In this document: piece by piece, positions 11,590-22,847 of the stretch
Layout: every line of letters starts with the position of its first letter
Numbering within the stretch: position 1 is the stretch's first letter
Origin: Bufo bufo
Lineage: Eukaryota; Chordata; Amphibia; Anura; Bufonidae
Assembly (NCBI RefSeq): GCF_905171765.1
Contig: NC_053392.1
Coordinates: forward strand, 110,256,465-110,320,464
Reading direction: 5' to 3'
DNA: 64,000 nt
Translations under genes and position numbers: made by a program
The notes under the pieces: model-generated
Seen by the model: the letters and a program-made list of their open reading frames with translations, nothing else
Database searches by the model: none
Told to the model about the DNA's origin: nothing

Positions 11590-12121
11590 TTTAATTTCCC
11601 TTCCCAGTTCCGGACACGTGTATGCATGTTCCAAAACCACATGTATCTCTGAGACCATTCCTCCCAACACGGCCAAGAAAACCATAAACCAAGGTATGTC
11701 GCAGCGGTTTTATAGGCTACCCATTTGTCCCATATTTTGGTACACCTGGCCAAGCATTGCCTTTTAATATATACACCTTTTTCCAGGCGGAGGATCAAAA
11801 CCATTCTGTTCAAAAATTCAGCCCCAGATGGGGGCTGGGGTCTAAGCCAGTATTTATCAATTAATCTCCTGGCCTGGAAGAACAGATGCTGCACTCCCAA
11901 GCGTGAATTTTGGTTTTTAATGTCCAATATTCACAACACACACGTCCTCGGACCAGACGGGACCACAATTTGATATGCTTCTTTAATACAGGTTAACACA
12001 CCTGTCCAAAAATTCCTAAGCTCTCTACAGTCCCAGAACATGTGCATCAGGCATACAGGACTCTCCCCACATCTAGGGCAGGAAGCATTGTTCCTAACCC
12101 CGATCTTGAACAGAAAGGATG
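11590..12121 (-). pseudogene. L1-type LINE ORF2 3' fragment (copy 1)
   Basis: The - strand encodes a stretch matching the C-terminal part of the L1 fragment at 47220-47777 (SRLGVQ, KYWLRPQPPS, KGVYIKRQCLA, WDKWVAY), broken by frame changes. The element end is cut by the deletion junction at about 11592, and the other side stops abruptly at 12121. Non-functional. Confidence 0.7.
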
Positions 12122-12631
12122 GATGTCACGGCTGAGGATGGGAAAAACCCTCAGCCGTGCGATGCCAGAAGATGGAAGGTCGCTACTTGGCCAGTACCAC
12201 AGAATTAGGGAGCAGGTCACCTCCTAGAGCTTCCTTAATCTGACCCTGACTCCTAGCTACATGAGCCGCCCTTAAAGGTAGGAGGGCTCATGCTCAGGAA
12301 CCTTGGATCCCTTCTGACCCTCCGCCGATCCCTGAACTAGGAGCTAAGTAGACAGCCCGTTCCTCCTGGACGCGGAGAAACAGGAGTCTAAAGTGGCCAA
12401 GCTACAAGGGGAACAGAAACAGCTAATGGCAATGGCAGGTAAATGTAACTAGTAACACCACCTACCTGCCACAGACACACAGCCTGGAACCCATGTGCAA
12501 GTGCTGCTGTCCACAACAATGCTAACGGACACAGCACACACCACACATCACACAGGAACCCAGGAAACCACAGCTGCAATAAACAGAAAGACCATATCCA
12601 CATCATCTAACACCAGACATAAAGTTTATGA
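12122..12631. other. Unassigned repeat-like spacer
   Basis: It begins TGTCACGGCTGAGG with an internal inverted copy of its own start (ggctgaggatggg / ccctcagccgtg). It could be a truncated LTR or DNA element, but no second end or target duplication was found. No coding sequence is recognised. Confidence 0.35.
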
Positions 12632-13487
12632 CTAGTGTTGAGCGAACAGTTCGAGCATAGTTCGGGTCCGTACCGAATTTTGGGGTGTTCGTGACACGGA
12701 CCCGAACCCGAACTTTTTCGTAAAAGTTCGGGTTCGGGTTCGTCGTTCGGCATGTATTTTGGCGCATTTTGAAAGGCTGCAAAGCAGCCAATCAACATGC
12801 ATCATACTACTTGCCCTAAGATGCCATCGCAGCCATGCCTACTATTGGCAAGGCTGTGATTGGCCAAGTGCAGCATGTGACTCAGCCTCTTTATAAGCTT
12901 GTGCGCACGTCGGGACGTGCTCACTCCCGATGTGAATAGAACAGGGATAGACGCAGCTGATGCTAGGGCGAGAATAGGCAGGGATAATTGAATAACTGGA
13001 AGCAAATTTCTCTCCTCCACCTGTGATTCATCTGAACAACTGCAGCTGAGCTGCTTTTTTGATAGGGATTGGCTATTTTTAGAGTGGCCAGAGTGATTTT
13101 TCCATCCACATGTACCTGGGCTGACCGCCGGCCGCCATTTTGCGACTTGTAGTGCTGCAGCAGAAGCTGCCACAGTGTGCATTCCAAAGCTCCAAACAAG
13201 TCAGACATCTACACCTGGGATTCAGACCAATAGCGATTTAGCAGCACAGTCCAAGGCTATTTTTTTTAAAGGTTGTGCAGACCATTTTGTGGCACATGTT
13301 ACTGGGCTGATAGGCGGCGGCCATCTTGGGACTAGTGCTGCAGCACAATCTCTCCCAACGTCCATTAATCACTTGTAATAGTGGTCTGTGCCATAGAAAT
13401 CCTACATCAGGGACTTGGGTGTGCTTGTGTCACCCCTACTAATACCAGTCCACCTGTAATCCATACAGTGAAAAGCCATAAAGTATT

Positions 13488-14638
13488 CCAGTTAGGGAAT
13501 TTTTTTTTATTTAAAAAAGGCCAAGTTAGTTTATCTGGCGTTCAATATACTAGATACAGTTAGGCCTGCGTTTCATACATCTGGAATTAGCAAACTAATG
13601 TGCTGGGGTTGGGAAAACATATATGTACCCATACTAGAATCTGTCAAAGAAAGCGGTACTCACATATAACAGTCATTCCATCTGTAATCCATACAGTCAA
13701 AAGACTGAAAGTATTCCAGTGAGGGGATTTTTTTTATTTAAAAAAGGCCAAGTTAGTTTATCTGGCGTTCAATATACTAGATACAGTTAGGCCTGCGTTT
13801 CATACATCTGGAATTAGCAAACTAATGTGCTGGGGTTGGGAAAACATATATGTACCCATACTAGAATCTGTCAAAGAAAGCGGTACGCACATATAACAGT
13901 CATTCCCTCTGTAATCCATACAGTCAAAAGACTGAAAGTATTCCAGTGAGGGGATTTTTTTTATTTAAAAAAGGCCAAGTTAGTTTATCTGGCGTTCAAT
14001 ATACTAGATACAGTTAGGCCTGCGTTTCATACATCTGGAATTAGCAAACTAATGTGCTGGGGTTGGGAAAACATATATGTACCCATACTAGAATCTGTCA
14101 AAGAAAGCGGTACTCACATATAACAGTCATTCCATCTGTAATCCATACAGTCAAAAGACTGAAAGTATTCCAGTGAGGGGATTTTTTTTATTTAAAAAAG
14201 GCCAAGTTAGTTTATCTGGCGTTCAATATACTAGATACAGTTAGGCCTGCGTTTCATACATCTGGAATTAGCAAACTAATGTGCTGGGGTTGGGAAAACA
14301 TATATGTACCCATACTAGAATCTGTCAAAGAAAGCGGTACTCACATATAACAGTCATTCCATCTGTAATCCATACAGTCAAAAGACTGAAAGTATTCCAG
14401 TGAGGGGATTTTTTTTATTTAAAAAAGGCCAAGTTAGTTTATCTGGCGTTCAATATACTAGATACAGTTAGGCCTGCGTTTCATACATCTGGAATTAGCA
14501 AACTAATGTGCTGGGGTTGGGAAAACATATATGTACCCATACTAGAATCTGTCAAAGAAAGCGGTACTCACATATAACAGTCATTCCATCTGTAATCCAT
14601 ACAGTCAAAAGACTGAAAGTATTCCAGTGAGGGGATTT
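13488..14638 (+). repeat. Five 227-bp tandem repeats upstream of the transposase
   Basis: The block ggccaagttagtttatctgg recurs at 13519, 13746, 13973, 14200 and 14427, exactly 227 bp apart, with near-identical sequence between. The array stops 50 bp before the start codon at a partial unit that runs into the TATA box. The position suggests a promoter or enhancer array, or multiple transposase-binding sites. Near-identity implies recent homogenisation. Confidence 0.9.
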
Positions 14639-14642
14639 TGCT

Positions 14643-14649
14643 TATAAAA
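14643..14649 (+). promoter_or_regulatory. TATA box of the hAT 1 transposase
   Basis: TATAAAA lies 39 bases before the ATG at 14689, directly after the 227-bp array. It is the only good TATA near the start. Confidence 0.5.
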
Positions 14650-14688
14650 AATAATATATTTCATTGTGGTGCGAGTTGAATCGCAACA

Positions 14689-17600
14689 ATGAAGAAAAAT
14701 ACTATTAAGGGACGAGGACGCGGTCGTGGTGGTGTCCGTGGAGCCTCTGTTGCTGGTAGAGGACGTGGCCGTTCGGCCCCAGGCGCACACAGTAGGGAAC
14801 GAACTCCCTCAACTAGCCGGCAGAATGTACCGCAATATCTCGTGGGGCCCAATGCCGCTCTTAGGATGGTAAGGCCTGAGCAGGTACAGGCATCAATCGA
14901 TTGGGTGGCCGACAGTGCTTCCAGCACGTTCACCACATGGTCTTCCACCCAGTCTTCTGCGGAAAGCGCACAGGTGGCACCTGAAAACCAAGCCCATCAG
15001 TATGTCACATCACCCCCAAGCATATCAGGGAAACGGTCTGAGCCACAAGTTATGCAGCAGTCTCTTCTTCTGTTTGAAGACTCTGCTTCCAGGGTTTCCC
15101 AGGGGCGTCCACCTAGCCCTTCCCCAGTGGAGGAAGACATACCATGCACTGACGCACAACCACTTATGTCTCCAGATGAAGAGGACATGGGAATACCACC
15201 ACAGCAGAGTCACCGACTCTCTGATGATGACGAAACACAGGTGCCCACTGCCGCGTCTTTTTGCAGTGTGCAGACTGAACAGGAGGAGGTCAGGGAGGGA
15301 GACTGGGTGGAAGACGATGCAGAGGACGATGAGGTCTTAGACCCCACATGGACTGAAGGTCGTGGCGATGACTTTCACAGTTCAGAGGAAGAGGTAGTGG
15401 TGAGACCGAGACAACAGCGAAGCCAAAGAGGGAGCAGGGGGCCAAAGCAGACGAGCCGCCGCCCCCAGAGTTCGCCTGCTACTGGACATCGCCAACAGGG
15501 ACCCAGCCCCACAAAGGCAGCTTCAAAGAGTTCCCTGGCATGGCACTTCTTTAAACAATGTCCTACCGACAAGACCCGAGTGACTTGCACGCTCTGCCAT
15601 CAGAGCCTGAGGCGAGGCATTAACGTTCTGAACCTCAGCACAACCTGCATGACCAGGCATCTACATGCAAAGCATGAACTGCAGTGGGGTACACACCTTA
15701 AAAACCAGGCACTCGCTGAGGCTCCCCCTGCTCCCTCTACCGCTGCTGCCTCGGCTTCCGCCTCGAGAGGAATGTTGCCACCTGCCGAGCAGCAAACAGA
15801 GGATGTGCCACCGACACCACCACCACCGCCACCGTCAACTAGCGTCTCCACTATATCACACAGCAGCGTTCAGCTCTCAATATCTCAAACCTTAGAGAGG
15901 AAGCGCAAATTCCCCCCGAGTCACCCTCGAGCCCTTGGCCTGAACGCCAGCATTTCTAAACTGCTGGCCTTTGAAATGCTGTCATTCCGGCTGGTGGACA
16001 CAGACAGCTTCAAACAGCTGATGGCCATGGCTGTCCCGCAGTATGTGGTTCCCAGCCGCCACTACTTCTCCAAGACAGCCGTGCCTTCCCTGCACATGCA
16101 AGTGTCCGATAAAATCAAGTGTGCACTGCGCAACGCCATTTGTGGCAAGGTCCACCTAACCACAGATACGTGGACCAGTAAGCACGGCCAGGGACGCTAT
16201 ATCTCACTAACTGCACACTGGATGAATGTAGTGGCGGCTGGGCCCCCGGCGGACAGTTCCTTGGCGCACGTCCTTCCGCCCCCTAGGATCGCAGGGCATC
16301 ATTCTCTGCCTCCTGTAGCCTCCTCCTCCTACTCGGCTTCCTCCTCCACTGCTTCCACCAGCTCATCCGGTCAGCCACACACCTTCACCACCAACTTCAG
16401 CACAGCCCGGGGTAAACGTCAGCAGGCCATTCTGAAACTCATATGTTTGGGGGACAGGCCCCACAGCGCAAAGGAGTTGTGGCGGGGTATTGAACAACAG
16501 ACCGACGAGTGGTTTCTGCCGGTGGGCCTCAAGCCAGGCCTGGTGGTATGCGATAATGGGCGAAATCTCGTGGCAGCTCTGGGACTAGCCGGTTTGACGC
16601 ACATCCCTTGCCTGGCGCATGTGCTGAACTTGGTGGTGCAGAGGTTCATTCACCACTACCCCAACATGTCAGAGCTGCTGCATAAAGTGCGGGCCGTCTG
16701 TGCGCGCTTCCGCCGTTCACATCCTGCCGCTGCTTGCCTGTCTGCGCTACAGCGGAACTTCGGCCTTCCCGCTCACCGCCTCATATGCGACGTGCCCACC
16801 CGGTGGAACTCCACCTTGCACATGCTGGAGAGACTGTGCGAGCAGCAGCAGGCCATAGTGGAGTTTCAGCTGCAGCACGCTCGCGTCAGTCGTACTGCCG
16901 AACAGCACCACTTCACCACCAATGATTGGGCCTCCATGCGAGACCTGTGTGCCCTGCTGCGCTGTTTAGAGTACTCCACCAACATGGCCAGTGGCGATGA
17001 CACTGTTATCAGCGTTACAATACCACTTCTATGTCTCCTTGAGAAAACACTTAGGGCAATGATGTTAGAGGAGGTGGCCCAGGTGGAGGAGGAGGAGGAG
17101 GATGAGGGCTCGTTTCTAACACTTTCGGGCCAGTCTGTTCGAAGTGGCTCAGAGGGAGGTTTGTTTAAGCAGCAGAGGACAGGTTCACAAGTCGCCAGCC
17201 AAGGCACTGTACTGGAGGACGAGGAGGATGAGGAGGAGGAGGTGGAGGGGGACGAGGATGACGCAAGTTCACAGCGGGGTGGCAGCCCAGGCCCATCACT
17301 GGTGCGTGGCTGGGGGGATACGGTGGACGATGACGATACGCCTCCTACAGAGGACAGCTTGTCCTTACCCATGGGTAGCCTGGCCCACATGAGCGAATAT
17401 ATGCTCCAATGCCTGCGCAACGACAGCAGAGTTGCCCACGTTTTAACGTGTGCAGACTACTGGGTGGCCACCCTGCTGGATCCCCGGTATAAAGACAATG
17501 TGCCCACTTTAATTCCTGAACTGGAGCGCGACCGTAAGATGCGCGAGTACAAGCGCACGCTGATAGAGGCGCTCTTGAGAGCATTCCCACATGTCACAGG

Positions 17601-18075
17601 GGAACAGGTGGAAGGTGAAGGCAGAGGAGTGGCAAGAGGTCGCCAACGCAGCTGTGTCACGGCCAGCTCATCTGAGGGCAGGGTTAGCATGGCAGAAATG
17701 TGGAAAAGTTTTGTCTCCACGCCACAGCTATCTGCACCGACACCTGATACGGAACGTGTTAGCAGGAGGCAGCATTTCACTAACATGGTTGAACAGTATG
17801 TCTGCACACCCCTCCACATCCTGACGGATGGTTCGGCCCCATTCAACTACTGGGTTTCGAAATTGTCCACGTGGCCAGAGTTAGCATGTTATGCCTTGGA
17901 GGTGCTTTCCTGCCCGGCGGCCAGCATTTTATCTGAACGCGTATTCAGCACGGCAGGGGGCGTCATTACTGACAAGCGCAGCCGCCTGTCCACAGCCAAC
18001 GTGGACAAGCTGACCTTCATAAAGATGAACCAGGCATGGATCCCACAGGACCTGTCCCTCCCTTGTGCAGAGTAG
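14689..18075 (+). CDS. hAT transposase with BED zinc finger, 1128 aa
   Basis: An uninterrupted reading frame encodes a full-length hAT-superfamily transposase. The N-terminus is RG-rich (residues 5-30), followed by a long acidic and low-complexity region. A BED-type finger has CxxC at 300/303 and histidines at 324/329. The catalytic core carries Asp493 in TTDTWTS, Asp622 in VVCDNG and Glu1083 in LSERVFSTAGG; CxxH is at 641/644 (CLAHVLN). A large acidic insertion (about residues 800-890) sits in the middle, as in other hAT proteins with an insertion domain, and the hAT dimerisation region forms the C-terminus. All three presumed catalytic acids and the finger ligands are present, so this copy may be able to move or did so recently. 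It would act in the nucleus on the element's own ends. The length is greater than that of most hAT transposases because of the low-complexity stretches. Confidence 0.93.
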   Translation: MKKNTIKGRGRGRGGVRGASVAGRGRGRSAPGAHSRERTPSTSRQNVPQYLVGPNAALRMVRPEQVQASIDWVADSASSTFTTWSSTQSSAESAQVAPENQAHQYVTSPPSISGKRSEPQVMQQSLLLFEDSASRVSQGRPPSPSPVEEDIPCTDAQPLMSPDEEDMGIPPQQSHRLSDDDETQVPTAASFCSVQTEQEEVREGDWVEDDAEDDEVLDPTWTEGRGDDFHSSEEEVVVRPRQQRSQRGSRGPKQTSRRPQSSPATGHRQQGPSPTKAASKSSLAWHFFKQCPTDKTRVTCTLCHQSLRRGINVLNLSTTCMTRHLHAKHELQWGTHLKNQALAEAPPAPSTAAASASASRGMLPPAEQQTEDVPPTPPPPPPSTSVSTISHSSVQLSISQTLERKRKFPPSHPRALGLNASISKLLAFEMLSFRLVDTDSFKQLMAMAVPQYVVPSRHYFSKTAVPSLHMQVSDKIKCALRNAICGKVHLTTDTWTSKHGQGRYISLTAHWMNVVAAGPPADSSLAHVLPPPRIAGHHSLPPVASSSYSASSSTASTSSSGQPHTFTTNFSTARGKRQQAILKLICLGDRPHSAKELWRGIEQQTDEWFLPVGLKPGLVVCDNGRNLVAALGLAGLTHIPCLAHVLNLVVQRFIHHYPNMSELLHKVRAVCARFRRSHPAAACLSALQRNFGLPAHRLICDVPTRWNSTLHMLERLCEQQQAIVEFQLQHARVSRTAEQHHFTTNDWASMRDLCALLRCLEYSTNMASGDDTVISVTIPLLCLLEKTLRAMMLEEVAQVEEEEEDEGSFLTLSGQSVRSGSEGGLFKQQRTGSQVASQGTVLEDEEDEEEEVEGDEDDASSQRGGSPGPSLVRGWGDTVDDDDTPPTEDSLSLPMGSLAHMSEYMLQCLRNDSRVAHVLTCADYWVATLLDPRYKDNVPTLIPELERDRKMREYKRTLIEALLRAFPHVTGEQVEGEGRGVARGRQRSCVTASSSEGRVSMAEMWKSFVSTPQLSAPTPDTERVSRRQHFTNMVEQYVCTPLHILTDGSAPFNYWVSKLSTWPELACYALEVLSCPAASILSERVFSTAGGVITDKRSRLSTANVDKLTFIKMNQAWIPQDLSLPCAE

Positions 18076-18389
18076 TCCTTATTAACTGCCTAAAACATGT
18101 CTTGTTGTGCTACGGGCCACTTCTTTATTTGATACAAATTTTATGAAACCCACAGTTGAATGAAACTCTTCTCTGTCTGGGCGCCGGGGCCTAACCAGAT
18201 GAAAGTGGCCGGTTAAACTAACGGGTGACATGAAGCCATAACCTCTGCCATGCTACCTCTGTCTTCTGTCTGGGTGCTGAGGCCTAAGTCAAATAAAGCG
18301 GTCTTCTGCTGTGCTGGGGGATATGAAGCTAATCTCTGACCTCTCTCCTCTGTCTGGGTCCAAAGGCCTAAATCACTGAAAGAGGCCTT

Positions 18390-21300
18390 CTCCTGTGGTG
18401 TGTGATATGATGCCAGAATATGTGCTGTGGGGCCTCTCTCCTCTTCCTGGGTGCAGGGGTCAAATAAACTAAATTGTGGCCTACTCCTGTGGTGGTTGAT
18501 ATGATGCCTGATTCTCTGATGTGGAACCTCTCTCCTCTGTTTGGGTGAAGGGGTCAAAGTAACTAAATGGTGGCTTCTCCTGTGGTGGCTGATATGATGC
18601 CAGAATATGTGCTGTGGTGCCTCTCTCCTCTCCCTGGGTGCAGGGGTCAAAGTAACTAAATGGTGGCTTCTCCTGTGGTGGCTGATATGATGCCAGAATA
18701 TGTGCTGTGGGGCCTCTCTCCTCTTCCTGGGTGCAGGGGTCAAAGTAACTCAATGGTGGCTTCTCCTGTGGTGGCTGATATGATGCCAGAATATGTGCTG
18801 TGGTGCCTCTCTCCTCTGTCTGGGTCCAAAGGCCTAAATCACTGAAAGAGGCCTTCTCCTGTGGTGTGTGATATGATGCCTGAATATGTGCTGTGGTGCC
18901 TCTCTCCTATTCCTGGGTGCAGGGGTCAAAGTAACTCAATGGTGGCTTCTCCTGTGGTGGCTGATATGATGCCAGAATATGTGCTGTGGTGCCTCTCTCC
19001 TCTTCCTGGGTGCGGGGGTCAAAGTAACTCAATGGTGGCTTCTCCTGTGGTGGCTGATATGATGCCAGAATATGTGCTGTGGGGCCTCTCTCCTCTTCCT
19101 GGGTGCAGGGGTCAAAGTAACTCAATGGTGGCTTCTCCTGTGGTGGTTAGTATGATGCCAGAATATGTGCTGTGGGGCCTCTCTCCTCTTCCTGGGTGCA
19201 GGGGTCAAAGTAACTCAATGGTGGCTTCTCCTGTGGTGGCTGATATGATGCCAGAATATGTGCTGTGGTGCCTCTCTCCTCTTCCTGGGTGCGGGGGTCA
19301 AAGTAACTCAATGGTGGCTTCTCCTGTGCTGATTGATATAAAGCTGATGGTTGTGCCATCTGACATGGTTGCCAGGGTCTGATTCAATGGGGGCCTACTC
19401 CTGTGGTGGGTGATCTAAATGCCTGATTCTCTGCTGTGAAACCTCTCTCCTCCGTCTGGGTGTAGGGGTCAAAGTCTTTCAAAGTCGCCTTCTCCTGTGC
19501 TGATTGATATGAAGCTGATGGTTGTGCCATCTGACATGGTTGCCGGGGTCCCATTAAATTGTGGCCTACTCCTGTGGTGGTTGATATGATGCCTGATTCT
19601 CTGATGTGGAACCTCTCTCCTCTGTTTGGGTGAAGGGGTCAAAGTAACTAAATGGTGGCTTCTCCTGTGGTGGCTGATATGATGCCAGAATATGTGCTGT
19701 GGGGCCTCTCTCCTCTTCCTGGGTGCAGGGGTCAAAGTAACTCAATGCTGGCTTCTCCTGTGGTGGTTAGTATGATGCCAGAATATGTGCTGTGGGGCCT
19801 CTCTCCTCTTCCTGGGTGCAGGGGTCAAAGTAACTCAATGGTGGCTTCTCCTGTGGTGTGTGATATGATGCCTGAATATGTGCTGTGGTGCCTCTCTCCT
19901 CTTCCTGGGTGCAGGGGTCAAAGTAACTCAATGGTGGCTTCTCCTGTGGTGGCTGATATGATGCCAGAATATGTGCTGTGGTGCCTCTCTCCTCTTCCTG
20001 GGTGCGGGGGTCAAAGTAACTCAATGGTGGCTTCTCCTGTGGTGGCTGATATGATGCCAGAATATGTGCTGTGGGGCCTCTCTCCTCTTCCTGGGTGCAG
20101 GGGTCAAAGTAACTCAATGGTGGCTTCTCCTGTGGTGGTTAGTATGATGCCAGAATATGTGCTGTGGGGCCTCTCTCCTCTTCCTGGGTGCAGGGGTCAA
20201 AGTAACTCAATGGTGGCTTCTCCTGTGGTGGCTGATATGATGCCAGAATATGTGCTGTGGTGCCTCTCTCCTCTTCCTGGGTGCGGGGGTCAAAGTAACT
20301 CAATGGTGGCTTCTCCTGTGCTGATTGATATAAAGCTGATGGTTGTGCCATCTGACATGGTTGCCAGGGTCTGATTCAATGGGGGCCTACTCCTGTGGTG
20401 GGTGATCTAAATGCCTGATTCTCTGCTGTAAAACCTCTCTCCTCCGTCTGGGTGTAGGGGTCAAAGTCTTTCAAAGTCGCCTTCTCCTGTGCTGATTGAT
20501 ATGAAGCTGATGGTTGTGCCATCTGACATGGTTGCCGGGGTCCCATTAAATTGTGGCCTACTCCTGTGGTGGTTGATATGATGCCTGATTCTCTGATGTG
20601 GAACCTCTCTCCTCTGTTTGGGTGAAGGGGTCAAAGTAACTAAATGGTGGCTTCTCCTGTGGTGGCTGATATGATGCCAGAATATGTGCTGTGGGGCCTC
20701 TCTCCTCTTCCTGGGTGCAGGGGTCAAAGTAACTCAATGGTGGCTTCTCCTGTGGTGGCTGATATGATGCCAGAATATGTGCTGTGGTGCCTCTCTCCTC
20801 TTCCTGGGTGCGGGGGTCAAAGTAACTCAATGATGGCTTCTCCTGTGGTGGCTGATATGATGCCAGAATATGTGCTGTGGTGCCTCTCTCCTCTTCCTGG
20901 GTGCGGGGGTCAAAGTAACTCAATGGTGGCTTCTCCTGTGGTGGCTGATATGATGCCAGAATATGTGCTGTGGTGCCTCTCTCCTCTTCCTGGGTGCGGG
21001 GGTCAAAGTAACTCAATGGTGGCTTCTCCTGTGGTGGCTGATATGATGCCAGAATATGTGCTGTGGTGCCTCTCTCCTCTTCCTGGGTGCGGGGGTCAAA
21101 GTAACTCAATGGTGGCTTCTCCTGTGGTGGCTGATATGATGCCAGAATATGTGCTGTGGTGCCTCTCTCCTCTTCCTGGGTGCAGGGGTCAAAGTAACTA
21201 AATGGTGGCTTCTCCTGTGGTGGTTGATATGATGCCTGATTCTCTGCTGTGAAACCTCTCTCCTCCATCTGGGTGTAGGGGTCAAAGTCTTTCAAAGTCG

Positions 21301-21960
21301 CCTTCTCCTGTGCTGATTGATATAAAGCTGATGGTTGTGCCATCTGACATGGTTGCCAGGGTCTGATTCAATGGGGGCCTACTCCTGTGGTGGGTGATCT
21401 AAATGCCTGATTCTCTGCTGTGAAACCTCTCTCCTCCGTCTGGGTGTAGGGGTCAAAGTCTTTCAAAGTCGCCTTCTCCTGTGCTGATTGATATGAAGCT
21501 GATGGTTGTGCCATCTGACATGGTTGCCGGGGTCCCATTAAATTGGGGCCTACTCCTGTGGTGGGTGATCTAAATGCCTGATTCTCTGCTTTGAAACCTC
21601 TCTCCTCCGTCCGGGTGTAGGGGTCAAAGTCTGTCAAAGTCGCCTTCTCCTGTGCTGATTGATATAAAGCTTATGCTTGTGCCATCTGACATGGTTGCCG
21701 GGGTCTGATTCAATGGTGGCCTACTCCTGTGGTGGGTGATCTAAATGCCTGATTCTCTGCTGTGTAACCTCTCTCCTCCGTCTGGGTGTAGGGGTCAAAG
21801 TAACTAAATGGTGGCCTACTCCTGTGGTGGGTGATATGATGCCTGGTTCTCTGCTGTGGGACCTCTCTCCTTTGTCTGGGTGCTGTGGTCAAAATAATAG
21901 TAAGTGACCTTCTCCATTGGTGGGTGACTTGAAGCCTGATTCTGTGCTATGGGACCTCAC
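18390..21960. repeat. 93-bp tandem array with 992-bp higher-order period
   Basis: Units such as ggtggcttctcctgtggtgg ... ccagaatatgtgctgtgg ... aggggtcaaagtaact recur every 93 bp (for example 18665 and 18758). A variant marker, gattcaatgggggcctactc, recurs at 19381, 20373 and 21365, giving a 992-bp higher-order unit. Because 93 is a multiple of three, long frames open on both strands; their 31-residue repeat translations are by-products. The array sits between the transposase stop and the right end of the transposon. Confidence 0.9.
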
Positions 21961-22269
21961 TCCAATTAATATTGTTTAATTTTTATTTATTTTATGTTAA
22001 CTCATCATTTCCCTATCTACATTTGTTTGCAGGGGATTTAACTACATTTTGCTGCCTTTTGCAGCCCTCTAGCCCTTTCCGGGTGTGTTTTACAGCCTTT
22101 TTAGTGCCCAAAAGTTCGGGTCCCCATTGACTTCTATGGGGTTCGGGTTCGGGATGAAGTTCGGGTCGAGTTCGGATCCCGAACCCGAACATTTTTCGAA
22201 AGTTCGGCCGAACTCGTCGAACCCGAACATCCAGGTGTTCGCTCAACTCTAGAGACGACTGTTCTATTA

Positions 22270-22370
22270 GGAGCCAGCTGTTCCATTCCGCAAAATATGG
22301 AATGCACACAGATGTCATCCGTATTTTTTGTGGACCGCAAAATACATACGGTCATGTGTATGATGCCTAA
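22270..22370. mobile_element. Remnant of a TTA-type MITE end
   Basis: The text ccgcaaaatacatacggtca followed by tgtgtatgatgcctaa resembles the right terminus of the element at 10016-11380 (acggtcgtgtgcatgaggcc). No left end is seen next to the hAT 1 boundary. Confidence 0.45.
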
Positions 22371-22503
22371 GCCTGTTAGGAGCAGATTATCTAAAGGACA
22401 CTTAGAGGTTTACATGGTCCTCTTTTATAAAACCTTGCCTGAATGGATTATGTTCCTGCTAGACAATGAAGACCAGACGGTTGGCTTAATGCTTTGTCTA
22501 CAG

Positions 22504-22653
22504 CAGGGATCATCAACCTACAGTTGTGGTTAAGCTATGACTCCCAGCATGTACACTTGCTTGGCTGTTTTTAGAACTCCTATAGAAGTTAATGGAGAAT
22601 GCTGGGAATTGTAATTGCACCACAGCTGGATTGCAACAAGTTGCTGTCTCCTG
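22504..22653. mobile_element. 150-bp hAT-type MITE with 8-bp target duplication
   Basis: The ends CAGGGATCATC and (inverted) CAGGAGACAGC are flanked by an exact 8-bp repeat, GTCTACAG, at 22496-22503 and 22654-22661. The interior has the phrase actcccagcatgt and a matching inverted gctgggaattgtaatt, giving a partial hairpin. Confidence 0.8.
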
Positions 22654-22661
22654 GTCTACAG

Positions 22662-22847
22662 TATACCTTTAAATTGATAATATGTACTGATACGGTATAT
22701 TTTTGGTAATACTACATTTATAGCTTTTTTATGCTTTAGTGATCTTGCATAATAAAGACTCTTTAAGTACCCTAACATTTTTTTTTTTACTTAGCTGTAT
22801 TAAGATTTATTTTTTGTAGCACTACAAACAGTTTTTATTTTAAAGTA
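22662..22847. other. Unassigned AT-rich spacer
   Basis: Nothing recognisable between the hAT MITE and the TA target site of the Tc1 element. Confidence 0.4.

Larger units (their letters stand above)
1996..12121. repeat. Segmental duplication, copy 1 (carries exon 1a)
   Basis: Unique-looking blocks here reappear in order in 42475-47645. These are the AG-microsatellite with the following agccattagtagagttg block (2000-2230 vs 42483-42700), the exon and its flanks (5165-6400 vs 43655-44866), the gagtgagtac block (9576-10012 vs 44876-45280), the aactgactaaag block (11383-11580 vs 45282-45490) and an L1 tail (11600-12121 vs 47150-47645). Copy 1 has gained four insertions (2233-5163, 6406-7349, 7355-9575, 10016-11380). 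It lacks about 1.65 kb present in copy 2 (45495-47150), with a short TAAT microhomology at the junction near 11592. Confidence 0.85.
12633..22251 (+). mobile_element. hAT transposon 1, about 9.6 kb, intact transposase
   Basis: Terminal inverted repeats TAGTGTTGAGCGAAC (left) and its counterpart GTTCGCTCAACTCTA (right) bound the element; subterminal gttcgggttcgg sequence is also inverted at both ends. The 8-bp flanks tttatgac and gagacgac match at four positions only, so the target duplication has decayed or the boundary is slightly off. Order inside: left end, short spacer, five 227-bp tandem repeats, TATA box, transposase gene, a 3.5-kb array of 93-bp repeats, right end. Confidence 0.8.

Noticed and set aside
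12124..12631. LTR start (TGTCACGGCTGAGG)
   Set aside because: No matching end, target duplication or promoter elements were found, so it is left as unassigned repeat-like sequence.
13488..14638. Possible CRISPR array
   Set aside because: Units of 227 bp are identical throughout with no spacer variation, and the DNA is vertebrate.
14915..17846. Alternative frames of 60-184 codons over the hAT 1 transposase
   Set aside because: They are shadows of the 1128-codon frame in GC-rich low-complexity regions.
18213..21892. Many long open frames on both strands with 31-residue repeats
   Set aside because: They follow from a 93-bp (multiple of three) tandem array; both strands are open at once, with no start context or domain.
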